Shown here: piece after piece, positions 1 through 7,012 of the stretch
How the letters are laid out: every line of letters starts with the position of its first letter
Numbering within the stretch: the stretch's first letter is position 1
Assembly: GCA_002179805.1 (NCBI GenBank)
Contig: NAVB01001410.1
Location: forward strand, 1 to 18,876
Length of the DNA: 18,876 bases
Reading direction: 5' to 3'
Source: Acanthamoeba lenticulata
Taxonomy: Eukaryota > Discosea > Longamoebia > Acanthamoebidae
Notes under the pieces: generated by a model
What the model saw: only the letters and a program-made list of their open reading frames with translations
Databases searched by the model: none
Told to the model about the DNA's origin: nothing
Made by a program: the position numbers and the translations under genes

Positions 1-84
1 CAACTGAGCGCGTTTAGAGCGGCACCAGTGCGCCAGCTTTGATGGCTCTTGCAGCAAGAGTCTTCGAAGCGGCCCCAGGCGGTT

Positions 85-121
85 GAGGTCCCCTCGGCAC
101 ACATGCCGAGGTGCGGACCTC
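85..121. repeat. GC-rich interrupted hairpin upstream of the YqeY gene
   Basis: The arms at 85-91 (GAGGTCC) and 115-121 (GGACCTC) are perfect reverse complements, and so are the inner arms at 92-99 (CCTCGGCA) and 104-111 (TGCCGAGG). The loop is four bases (100-103) and a three-base bulge (112-114) separates the two helices, giving 15 base pairs in all. It lies outside any gene I can support, about 130 bases before the first start codon. It could be a transcript-end element of a gene to the left or part of a structured RNA; the sequence does not decide. Confidence 0.6.
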
Positions 122-254
122 CTGCGCGGAGCATAAGCTTCGTTGTGCCCTCAACTTCACTATTTATTTAATATTTATTTATTCATGTCCGAGAAATAAT
201 AAATCTCAAAAATATTAAAGTAGGAAAACACCGATTTGATTAATCGCCAAGAAG

Positions 255-952
255 ATGAGAAGGGCTACTTCCGTATCTGCCGGCCTTGGGCTGCGAACTT
301 CAAGCTATTCGTCGTACGGGCTCCTGTGCAGAGGGCGCAACTGTAATGCGTTGGGGTCTGTTGCTCTCATCTCGAAGAATGAGCAATTTTCATCCCAGCG
401 CCTCTACTCATCCACTGCTGGTGCGTGCCAGCACACTATTTTTATCAAATGAGCCTTCTTTTCGTCACTGATGTCCCGGGCCACGACCTGTGCAACACAG
501 ATGAGTTTGTGAGCAAGCTGATGGCGGACCTCAAGGAAGCGACTGTTGCGAAGGACAAGGTGCGCCTGGGCGTCATCCGTCGCCTGCGGAGCGAGATCAT
601 GAACAAGGAAAAGCTCAACGTGGACGCCAAGCTCGAGTACGGCGACTGCGTGAAGGTGGTGCAGCAAATGGCCAAGCAGTGCGAGGACAACGCCAAGGAG
701 TACGACAGCATTAACCCGGAGACCGCCGCCAAGGAGCGCGAGGAGGCCCGCCTGCTGCGCGTCTACCTGCCTGCGCAGCTCACCGAGGCCGAAGTGCAGA
801 AGCTCGCCGAGGAGGCCGTCAAGGCCGTGGGCGCTACCACCATCAAGGACATGAAGAACGTCATGGCCCATCTCTCCCCGCTTGTCCAGGGCAAAGCCGA
901 CCCTTCCCAAGTGGGCGAGGCCGTGCGCAAGCTCCTCGGCGCAGCCAAGTGA
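255..952 (+). CDS. Mitochondrial GatB/YqeY domain protein (AIM41-like)
   Basis: Two exons, 255-420 and 501-952, give 205 residues. The 80-nt intron starts GTGCGT and ends CACAG; splicing joins G to AT to make an Asp codon and the frame continues cleanly. Residues 1-55 look like a mitochondrial transit peptide: rich in Arg, Ser and Tyr, no acidic residue until late, ending QRLYSSTA. The rest matches the YqeY family: an N-terminal helical part (LMADLKEATVAKDK, LGVIRRLRSEI, then an NPETAAKEREEARLL segment) and a C-terminal helical part ending GKADPSQVGEAVRKLLG. YqeY proteins resemble the tail domain of GatB, the tRNA-dependent amidotransferase subunit; the yeast relative is AIM41. A role in mitochondrial aminoacyl-tRNA or translation quality is inference. 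The intron lies exactly between targeting peptide and domain. Starting at 425 instead would lose the targeting peptide. Confidence 0.9.
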
Positions 953-1004
953 AGAAGACGACCTCACCAGCGCTGGGGCATTTGCTTGAGCCAGAGCTCT
1001 TCTC

Positions 1005-1010
1005 TTTAAT
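1005..1010 (-). terminator. Candidate poly(A) signal ATTAAA of the O-methyltransferase gene
   Basis: On the minus strand an ATTAAA variant signal lies 33 bases past the stop codon of the methyltransferase, inside the 90-base gap to the convergent YqeY gene. It fits by position only. Confidence 0.4.
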
Positions 1011-1042
1011 GGCGGTTCTTGGAAAAGGGAGAGACCCTACTA

Positions 1043-1870
1043 CTACTGCGCAGCAGCGCTGGGGAGGACGCGGGCCAGGGTGACGCCGTCGGCGATCGCC
1101 ACAAGGACAGGCTCCACGCGCGGGTCGTCCTTGATCTTTTCGTTGAGCTCGCGCAAAGCAACAGTGTCGGCGTCGTTGACCTCGCTCTTGATGACGCTGC
1201 CGTGCCACAGAACATTGTCGATGGCGATGATGCCGCCCGGTCGCACCAGCTTCAGCAGGCGCTCGTAGTAGTGCGGGTAGTTCTCCTTGTCAGCTGCACC
1301 ACGATTGTTTAGCCATCAGACCACCACGGTGCACAAGAGTAGAGACAGTAAACGAACCGTCAACAAAGGCAAAGTCAAAGGTGCCCTGCTGGCCCTCTTG
1401 CAGGAGCTCGTCAAGAGTCTCGACGGCAGGCTTGAGTCGGAGGTCGATCTTGTGTGCGACACCAGCTTCCTCCCACACCGGCTTACCGATGCTGGTGAAC
1501 TCTTCACTCACATCCAGCGCGATCACTTTGCCATCATCTGGAAGGGCAAGCGCAGTGGCCAGTGCGGAGATGCCCGTGAACACGCCCACCTCGATCGTGC
1601 GCTGCCCAAGGGTGCAAGTTGGTAAATCTCAAATCGATCTACAGAGCGATTTGAGGAGAGCAAGACTACCTTGGCACCAATGAGGCGAAGCAAGAAGGCA
1701 ATGAGAGCACCCTCGTCAGGAGGAGAGGCCATACGCGCACGGGCGTGCTGCTCGGTGAGGTTGCGCAACTTGGTGAGGGAGGGGTGCTCCCGCACGCCCA
1801 CACGCAGAAGGTACTGGTAGAGCTCGGGTGACATGGGCACTGGGCCGGTCTGCCATTTGGGTGTGCTCAT
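1043..1870 (-). CDS. Class I SAM-dependent O-methyltransferase (CCoAOMT-like), frameshifted in exon 3
   Basis: Exons on the minus strand: 1670-1870 (67 codons from ATG), 1358-1601 and 1043-1295; introns of 68 and 62 nt. The protein matches the caffeoyl-CoA/catechol O-methyltransferase family: a helical N-terminus, the SAM-binding motif EVGVFTGISALATALALP, acidic VIALDVSEE, the metal/substrate motif FDFAFVDADKENYPHYYER, then VRPGGIIAIDNVLWHG and a C-terminal strand DGVTLARVLPS. Such enzymes move the SAM methyl group to a catechol-type hydroxyl with a divalent metal. The three exons total 698 nt, not a multiple of three: after YYER two extra bases (GC, within a GCGCGC run near 1258-1264) throw the frame into a TGA. 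Without them the protein is 231 residues, normal for the family. Sequencing error, assembly error or real mutation cannot be told apart here. The gene converges on the YqeY gene with only 90 bases between them. Confidence 0.88.
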
Positions 1871-2089
1871 CTTATTTTCTGTGGGGTCGTTGCGGTCGGT
1901 CTGTTGTTCTTGTGCGCGAGTGTCGCACTGAGCTGTCTTACCCGCGGTTTTGTTCGAACGCAAAAGAAGGTTCTTTTCCTTTATGTGGCCAACGGCCGTG
2001 ATTTATCGCCGTTATTGGCGGCATACTCTTGCGCGTCTTTGGTAATGTCGGCTCCGGTTGGCTGGGGTCGGCAAACCAAATCAACAAAC

Positions 2090-4127
2090 TCACCAGCCCT
2101 CGTATTCTTCGTCAGAGAGTGCTGTGCCGGCCCGGCGATGTCCTTGCCGGGCGAGCATGTCGGCGAGAATGTTTGTTTCGTGGTCCTCATCATCCTCCTC
2201 TGGCTGCGCCTCGCCGTCATCCTCATCATCGTTGTCATCGTCTTGGTCTTCGTCCTCTGACTCAGCACCCTGGCAGGAAACCTGATTAGCGATCGTTCAA
2301 AGGCGGCCGCAAAAGCGGCGCACAAGCGTATGGGCTTGCGGCGTACCACTGTGATGGCCAAGCACGTAAACAAGGTCCCCAGGGTAAGGCCATCACCCAG
2401 GAGCGGCGAGAAGTCCAGGTAGGCCCGGGCGCCAATCTCGTCCTTCACCTTCTCGCACTGGTGATGATGGTGATGGCCATGATGATTAGCCACAAGAGCA
2501 GCTTACCATTCCTCCTCCAACCGACAGAGAGCGAACCTCGGCTTCGGGAATGACCCACTCAGGGGGGTCGCGGCCAGAGTCGGCGTCCTCGATGAAGTAG
2601 CGGTATTCGCCCTTGAGCCCGCACAACACCTGCACTCCAGTCCAGGTGGAAGATGATGAGACCGCATTTCTCTCGTGTTTGGGCCAGGCGGAGGAGGGCG
2701 TGTACAATCGGCACGTCCAGGCACAGCTTGCGCACGAGCGGGACCCACTTGGTCATCACGTGCTGAAGCGAGGCAAGAGAAGTCACGTCGAAGCAACAAA
2801 GGAAAAGGTCCACGTTGGTGAAGCCCCACGGCCACTCGTCCTCGCGGAGAATCCTGTCCTCCATCGCACCCGACGTATCGCAGAAGCGAAGCGCGAGCTT
2901 CCTGCCGCCCCACTGTTGACCGCCCACCGACACGAGGAGAACTGCCGCTTCAGTTTTCCCCGCCCGGGTTTGGGGTCAACGACGAGCCACCCACCCACGT
3001 ACCAGGCAGTGGCGCACGTGACAGTCCTCGATGGTGGGGATGTACTGATCGCGAGTGGAGGAGGTAACAACAAATCACCATGTCAGCCGCCAACAGAGAA
3101 CAGGGAGGAAGGAGCAGAGTTCGCAGCTCAAGGTACCTCCATCAGGAACTTGCCTGAAACAAAGTGGGCTGTGGAGGGAGGGGAGGGGCGTGAGTGAAAC
3201 GCTCGAGTGATTGGGCTCACGCTGGCGAGTGTGTGTGTGTGTGTTCGACGTACTGGCCAGACAGGTCTTGCCGACGCAGTTGTCGCCCACCTGTACGCAC
3301 ATATTGAGAGGCGAGTGAGCAAACCAAGCATTGCCCTCCGCTCCTTCCTGGTGCGCACCAAGGAGATCGTGATGTCAGTGAAGCCCGTGGAGAGCGATTC
3401 CAATATCTTTCTCCTGTGCAATCGCTTGACGCGCTCCTTCTGCGCCATTTGGTCGATCTTCAACTCGCTTTAAGTGCGCGCAAGTATACACGAACGAGAG
3501 TGGATGACCGCGTCACCACCAGCAGCTCGTGAAAATAGCAGGGGAGGCCTCCTTAGGGCGAGGGTGATGTACTCATGGTAGCGTCGCTTCCAGTCATTTG
3601 GCGCCACGACGTCAGGCCGTTGGTAGTAGGAAGTTGGCCATGTGGCGTTGAACAAAGCTTTCTGATGAGTCATGCTAGGTCGTGAGTGGTCCCACTAAGA
3701 GTCGAGCAAGCACCGGCGAAGATATGGTACCCAAACGATCCCCTCCTCGCTCAGCTTCCGCCAACTGATGCCAACGACCCAAGTGAGCACACGCAGCAAT
3801 CGCCTACAGCAAACACGGCAGACCTGCAACAGTCGTGGAGGGAGCGTACCGATGACAGACTTGCGCTACATGCAGCAGGTCTTGGCAACCTGGAAGGGCC
3901 ACAACACAAGGTCAAGAAGGGAGACGGCGTGCATGCATATAAAGGAGGCCCCGTACGGGGTCGTACCCAAGTAGGAGAATATGGTCACCACCTAATGGAA
4001 CCGCAGTACGAGGGAGAGTGAATAGATAGCACAACAAGTTAACAGCGAGAGTGAAACTAACCATTTCAGAAGGCAGCCCCAGCACGGAGCAGCTGGTCGC
4101 GGGTGGCGTCCCTGCGCATCTTTCCAT
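2090..4127 (-). CDS. F-box / Rho-Ras-like (degenerate) GTPase fusion protein with acidic tail
   Basis: Thirteen exons, minus strand: 4062-4127, 3967-3991, 3850-3889, 3731-3764, 3573-3661, 3359-3467, 3254-3290, 3137-3168, 3003-3044, 2706-2912, 2507-2629, 2347-2457, 2090-2281. They sum to 1107 nt, an exact frame of 368 residues. Residues 16-60 are an F-box (LGLPSEMVVTIFSYL, then VCHRWRKLSEEGIVWKALF), followed by the WP...NDWKRRYH stretch common after F-boxes and a basic linker. Residues about 116-305 are a Rho/Ras-type fold: P-loop GDNCVGKT (123-130), switch I YIPT (145-148), G3 DTSG (170-173), WVPLVRKLC, strand PIVLCGLKGE, and ARAYLDFSPL at the G5 position. The Q61-equivalent is Ala174, the G4 T/N-K-x-D reads LKGE, and G5 SA reads SP. 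No CAAX box; the last 63 residues hold a long Asp/Glu run. F-boxes bind Skp1 in SCF ubiquitin ligases; the GTPase fold may be a regulated or nucleotide-free recruiting module (inference). Confidence 0.82.
3229..3244. repeat. (GT)n microsatellite inside an intron of the F-box/GTPase gene
   Basis: A GT dinucleotide run of eight units on the plus strand. In the transcript it is a CA repeat beginning about ten bases after the 5' splice site of the intron 3169-3253. Confidence 0.9.
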
Positions 4128-4295
4128 CTTCACGTTCTGGGGGCCAAACAAAGGGGCTCAGGGAAAGAAAAGTAGACCGAAGAAGAAAATGCAGATTAAG
4201 GAAAGAAAAACATTTGTTGTATTTGTTGTTGGTCAGATGCCCGATGGCCACCACGAAGACCTAGTCTTGGCGGTGCAGCTGCAGAGGCGCTTTGC

Positions 4296-4317
4296 GGACA
4301 ACTTTATTTAGTTGTCC
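4296..4317 (-). terminator. Hairpin with stop codon and AATAAA in its loop
   Basis: Arms 4296-4302 (GGACAAC) and 4311-4317 (GTTGTCC) are perfect reverse complements around the 8-base loop 4303-4310. On the minus strand the loop carries the LEA-like gene's TAA stop (4310-4308) overlapped by an AATAAA (4308-4303). The 5' arm is formed by the last two codons. Termination and the poly(A) signal are therefore packed into one stem-loop. Confidence 0.55.
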
Positions 4318-5608
4318 TTGTTCCTGTGGGTGGGCGACCTGCCGCGCCACCACTGGGCAGCGTCGGTCTTGAGCTCGTTGAACTTGTCGCCGAGCCTGTC
4401 CATCATGCCCTCGTCCTCCTCGTACTCGCGCTTGTTCTGCTCACCGGCGCGCTTCATGCGGTTGGCAATGTCCTCGCCCTCGTACTTCATCTCGCGAGAC
4501 TTCTGCTTGCCGAGGCGCCGGGCATCGTCAAAGGTCTCCTTGGCGTCTTCCTTCATCTCGCGCATGCTGTCGCCCATATCGCGGCTCTTCCGGCGGGCCT
4601 TGTCGCTGAGGTCATCACCCTTGCGCATGAGGCTCTCCTCGGTCTCCTTGAGGGCCTGGCCGGCGCGGTTGGCCTTGTCCTTGACGGTGTCCACGACGTA
4701 CTCGCCGCTCTCGCGCAGCTTGCGGCCGGCGGCGTCGGCCTTCTCCTTGACGTTCTCCTTGAGGTCGCGCGCGCTGCGGCGGAACTGCTCGCCCTCCTCG
4801 CTGAGCCAATCCTGCGACTGGCGGCGCTTGAGGCGAGCCTTGTCGCCGACGTCGCGCATCTTCTCCTTGCCCTCCTCCCAGAGCTCGTCGGCCTCCTCCT
4901 TCAGGTCGCGGCTGCGGCGCTGGGCCGAGTCGCGCATCTGGCGGCTGGTGCGGCGAGCACGGTCGCTCACCTCATCCATATCCTCGCGGGCCTCCTCCTT
5001 GGCGCGGCCGCCCATGTCCTTGATGCCCTCCCAGGCGCGCTCGCCCTTCTCCATGACCCATTCCTCGGCGTCGCGGGTCTTGTCCATGGCCCCATGGGCC
5101 AGGTCCTCGCCCTTCTCGTACACGGTCTTGGCCATGTCGCTCATCTTGGAGCCGACGGCGCCCAGCACGCCGGTGGCGGCGCCCGTGTAGTCGGTGAGGT
5201 CGCTCACGTCGAGGCGATCGCAGACCTCATCGGCGCTGAGCCTCCTGCGGCTGCTCAGCATGCGGGCGAGGTCATCGCCGTAGTGCTTGAGGAACATGTG
5301 GCACTGCAGAGTTGCCCAACGGTTAGGCCATCGTCTACATCAACAAAGCTCAGGGAGAAGAGAGCGAATCACGTACGGCACGCTGGTCCTCCTCGCTGAA
5401 CTTGTAGCAGACCTCATCGCGGATGCGCGAGTGGTCGAGGCCGAGGTCGCGCTCCAACAGGTTCTTCTTCTTCACGATGTTGGTTGCCCTGCGGCAGACT
5501 GTACAAGAAAGAAACCACACGATGAGTACTCTGTTGCGCCCGCCAGCGACGATCTTGGGCTCACGTACTCTCGTGAGCGTCGGATTGTTGCTGATAACGG
5601 CGGTTCAT
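4308..5608 (-). CDS. LEA-like highly charged helical protein with a small Cys-containing N-terminal region
   Basis: Three exons, minus strand: 5569-5608 (ATG, 13 codons), 5377-5498 and 4308-5303; introns 70 and 73 nt; 385 residues. Residues 1-90 are a separate unit (LLERDLGLDHSRIRDEVCYK, FSEEDQRACHMFLKHYGDDL) holding the three cysteines I see (15, 44, 55); I do not recognise it. From about residue 105 to 370 the chain is one amphipathic, Lys/Arg/Asp/Glu-rich helix-former with irregular near-11-residue units such as VKDKANRAGQALKETEES and MKEDAKETFDDARRLGKQK. That resembles group 3 late embryogenesis abundant (LEA_4) and apolipoprotein-like proteins, which protect membranes or proteins during water loss. 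Length and low hydrophobicity fit. A role in encystment or desiccation is inference from this resemblance. The gene is divergent from the hemerythrin gene and has a TATA box close upstream. A coiled-coil scaffold is the main alternative. Confidence 0.75.
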
Positions 5609-5664
5609 CTTGTTTGTTGGTTGGCTTAGTTGTTTGTAAGTGAGAATGAGAGAACAAGAACCAA

Positions 5665-5672
5665 CTTTTATA
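5665..5672 (-). promoter_or_regulatory. TATA box (TATAAAAG) of the LEA-like gene
   Basis: On the minus strand TATAAAAG ends 57 bases before the LEA-like start codon at 5608. With a usual TATA-to-start spacing of about 30 bases the 5' leader would be only some 25-30 nt, in keeping with the compact genes around it. Confidence 0.65.
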
Positions 5673-5982
5673 GTGAGTCGCTCGCCACCATCGTGCCGGG
5701 GCGCCCTCAGATCAGGCTTGCTTTCGGTAGAAAATCCGTCGGAAGTAAAATCGCGCTTATTCAAGCCGTCAGAATTTCTGGGAGTGTGGTCAGGCATTCA
5801 GCCAGAAGTGCCCGCCTCACGCATTCTCCCCCTTGGAGTCGTGGGAGACAAGGGCGAGACCAAATTTTCCTTTTCCAAGCCCCTTAACCTGTGCTATCTT
5901 TTCGTACTTGGCTTACCTCGCGCCAGCATGCGAACTCCAGGCCGCTTTCCACCAGCGCACGGATTGTTGGCGCGACGCGAGT

Positions 5983-5992
5983 GATAAAAAGG
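5983..5992 (+). promoter_or_regulatory. TATA-like box (GATAAAAAGG) of the hemerythrin gene
   Basis: GATAAAAAGG lies 41-50 bases before the hemerythrin ATG. It differs from consensus at the first base. The implied 5' leader is about 15-25 nt. Confidence 0.5.
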
Positions 5993-6032
5993 CATCCATC
6001 CCAGCCTTTTCGACACCCAACGTAACACCATC

Positions 6033-6897
6033 ATGAGGAGAAGAGCTACCCAAGTTGCCACCGCCTTCCTGCGCGCCGATGCCACTGAGGTATTGACCAA
6101 GGATCACCAGAAGGTGCAGGGCATGTTGCGCACCATCCTCTCCAGCTCGAGTACGTGTGACCCTCAACTGGCGCTGTAAGTACGCACGCGCTCACCTGGG
6201 GTCTCTGCAGCTGACGCGAAAACCAAGAAGGAGCACATGAACCTGGTCATATTTGAGCTGTCCCAGCACGCCGCCGTGGAAGAACAAGTAAGCTGCTTGC
6301 CTGGGTTTGAGTGAGGTGTTAGTGAGGTGGCGGGCCTGCTAACAGTCATGGCACAGATACTTTACCCAACCCTGCGGCACATCGACGACAAAGGTGATCA
6401 GATGGCTGATCGTGCCATCGAAGAGCACCTCAAAGTCAAGGTTCTTGTCCTTGCGGCCATCAGCCTCCTGACACAAGCCTGCAGCATGCTAACACCGCTT
6501 TTGTGGCGACTACAGAAAGAGCTGGACACCATTGACAAGCTCGACGCGGCCGATCCTGAGTTCACCCCACGAGTACAGAAGATGAAGGACGCCTTGGAGC
6601 AACACATCAAGGAGGAGGAGAGCGAAATTTTCCCTATCCTTCGCAACCGGTGCGTGCAACACCTGGCCACTGTCTCACACACTAGTGCTTGGCTGACTGG
6701 GGCGCTGTTATCAACACAGGCTGGGCAAGGATGACCTGGACAAGATGGGAAACCTGCTCGAGAGCATGAAAACTGTCTCCCCGACGAGGCCTCATCCCGG
6801 CATGCCCGCCACACCACCCTACAACGTCATGGCTGGGCCGTTGACCGCCTTCCTTGACCGCATCCGTGACCTGGGCCGCTCCTTCCCCAAGCAGTGA
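6033..6897 (+). CDS. Hemerythrin HHE cation-binding domain protein
   Basis: Five exons: 6033-6150, 6211-6287, 6357-6440, 6516-6649, 6720-6897; together 591 nt, 196 residues. All splice joins keep phase; the introns begin GTACGT, GTAAGC, GTTCTT and GTGCGT. The product is a four-helix hemerythrin-like domain with the expected metal ligands: His25 in TKDHQKV, His59 and Glu63 in LSQHAAVEEQ, His89 in IEEHLKV, and His123 with Glu127 in LEQHIKEEESEIFP. HHE proteins bind a di-iron centre and are used for oxygen, NO or redox sensing and iron handling; which applies here is not visible. The N-terminus MRRRATQVATAFLR is basic and could be a short mitochondrial signal (inference). The C-terminal 40 residues contain a Pro-rich TRPHPGMPATPPYN segment before a final amphipathic helix. 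AATAAA follows the stop by ten bases. Confidence 0.9.
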
Positions 6898-6906
6898 GAG
6901 GGTCGC

Positions 6907-6912
6907 AATAAA
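6907..6912 (+). terminator. Poly(A) signal AATAAA of the hemerythrin gene
   Basis: A perfect AATAAA lies ten bases after the TGA at 6895-6897. A 15-bp inverted repeat follows directly. Confidence 0.65.
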
Positions 6913-6925
6913 CGCCTCATCCCTA

Positions 6926-6998
6926 TTTTGTTTTAATTTCTGGCATATTTTCCGGTTCAGGGAAATTATGGAAAAGGCCTTTGGAAATTAAAACAAAA
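6926..6998. repeat. 15-bp perfect inverted repeat between hemerythrin and LRR genes
   Basis: Left arm 6926-6940 (TTTTGTTTTAATTTC) and right arm 6984-6998 (GAAATTAAAACAAAA) are exact reverse complements, separated by 43 bases. They fill nearly the whole 115-base gap between a poly(A) signal and the next start codon at 7013. The U-rich left arm would lie in the hemerythrin 3' end; the right arm is in the promoter or leader of the LRR gene. Confidence 0.8.
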
Positions 6999-7012
6999 AG
7001 TGAAAGCCAAGA

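Larger units (their letters stand above)
5609..6032. promoter_or_regulatory. Shared divergent promoter region, LEA-like / hemerythrin
   Basis: This 424-base stretch without a gene separates two divergent start codons. Each end has a TATA-like box at promoter distance (5665-5672 minus, 5983-5992 plus). Between them I see no coding frame that aligns to anything and no long repeat. Open frames here are short and unsupported. Confidence 0.6.

Noticed and set aside
404..967. A 187-codon open frame on the minus strand opposite the YqeY gene
   Set aside because: The plus strand matches the YqeY family and carries a transit peptide; the antisense frame is a codon-bias shadow.
2913..3002. Acceptor GCGGCAG near 2943 for the GTPase intron, adding about ten residues
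   Set aside because: It puts the next exon out of phase. The acceptor CAACAG before 2912 keeps phase and gives the Rho-like spacing from switch I to DTSG.
3468..3673. A separate 67-codon minus-strand gene at 3470-3673
   Set aside because: Its first part is the post-F-box exon 3573-3661; the rest up to the TAA is intron with a GTACAT donor.
3936..3945. TATAAA-like sequence on the plus strand
   Set aside because: It lies inside an intron (3890-3966) of the minus-strand F-box/GTPase gene and no plus-strand gene follows at promoter distance.
4326..5399. A 357-codon open frame on the plus strand opposite the LEA-like gene, rich in Leu, Ala and Val
   Set aside because: It is the mirror of a Glu/Lys/Arg-rich gene with G/C-ending codons, which leaves the antisense frame free of stops. 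The minus strand has the proper ATG, introns and TATA box.
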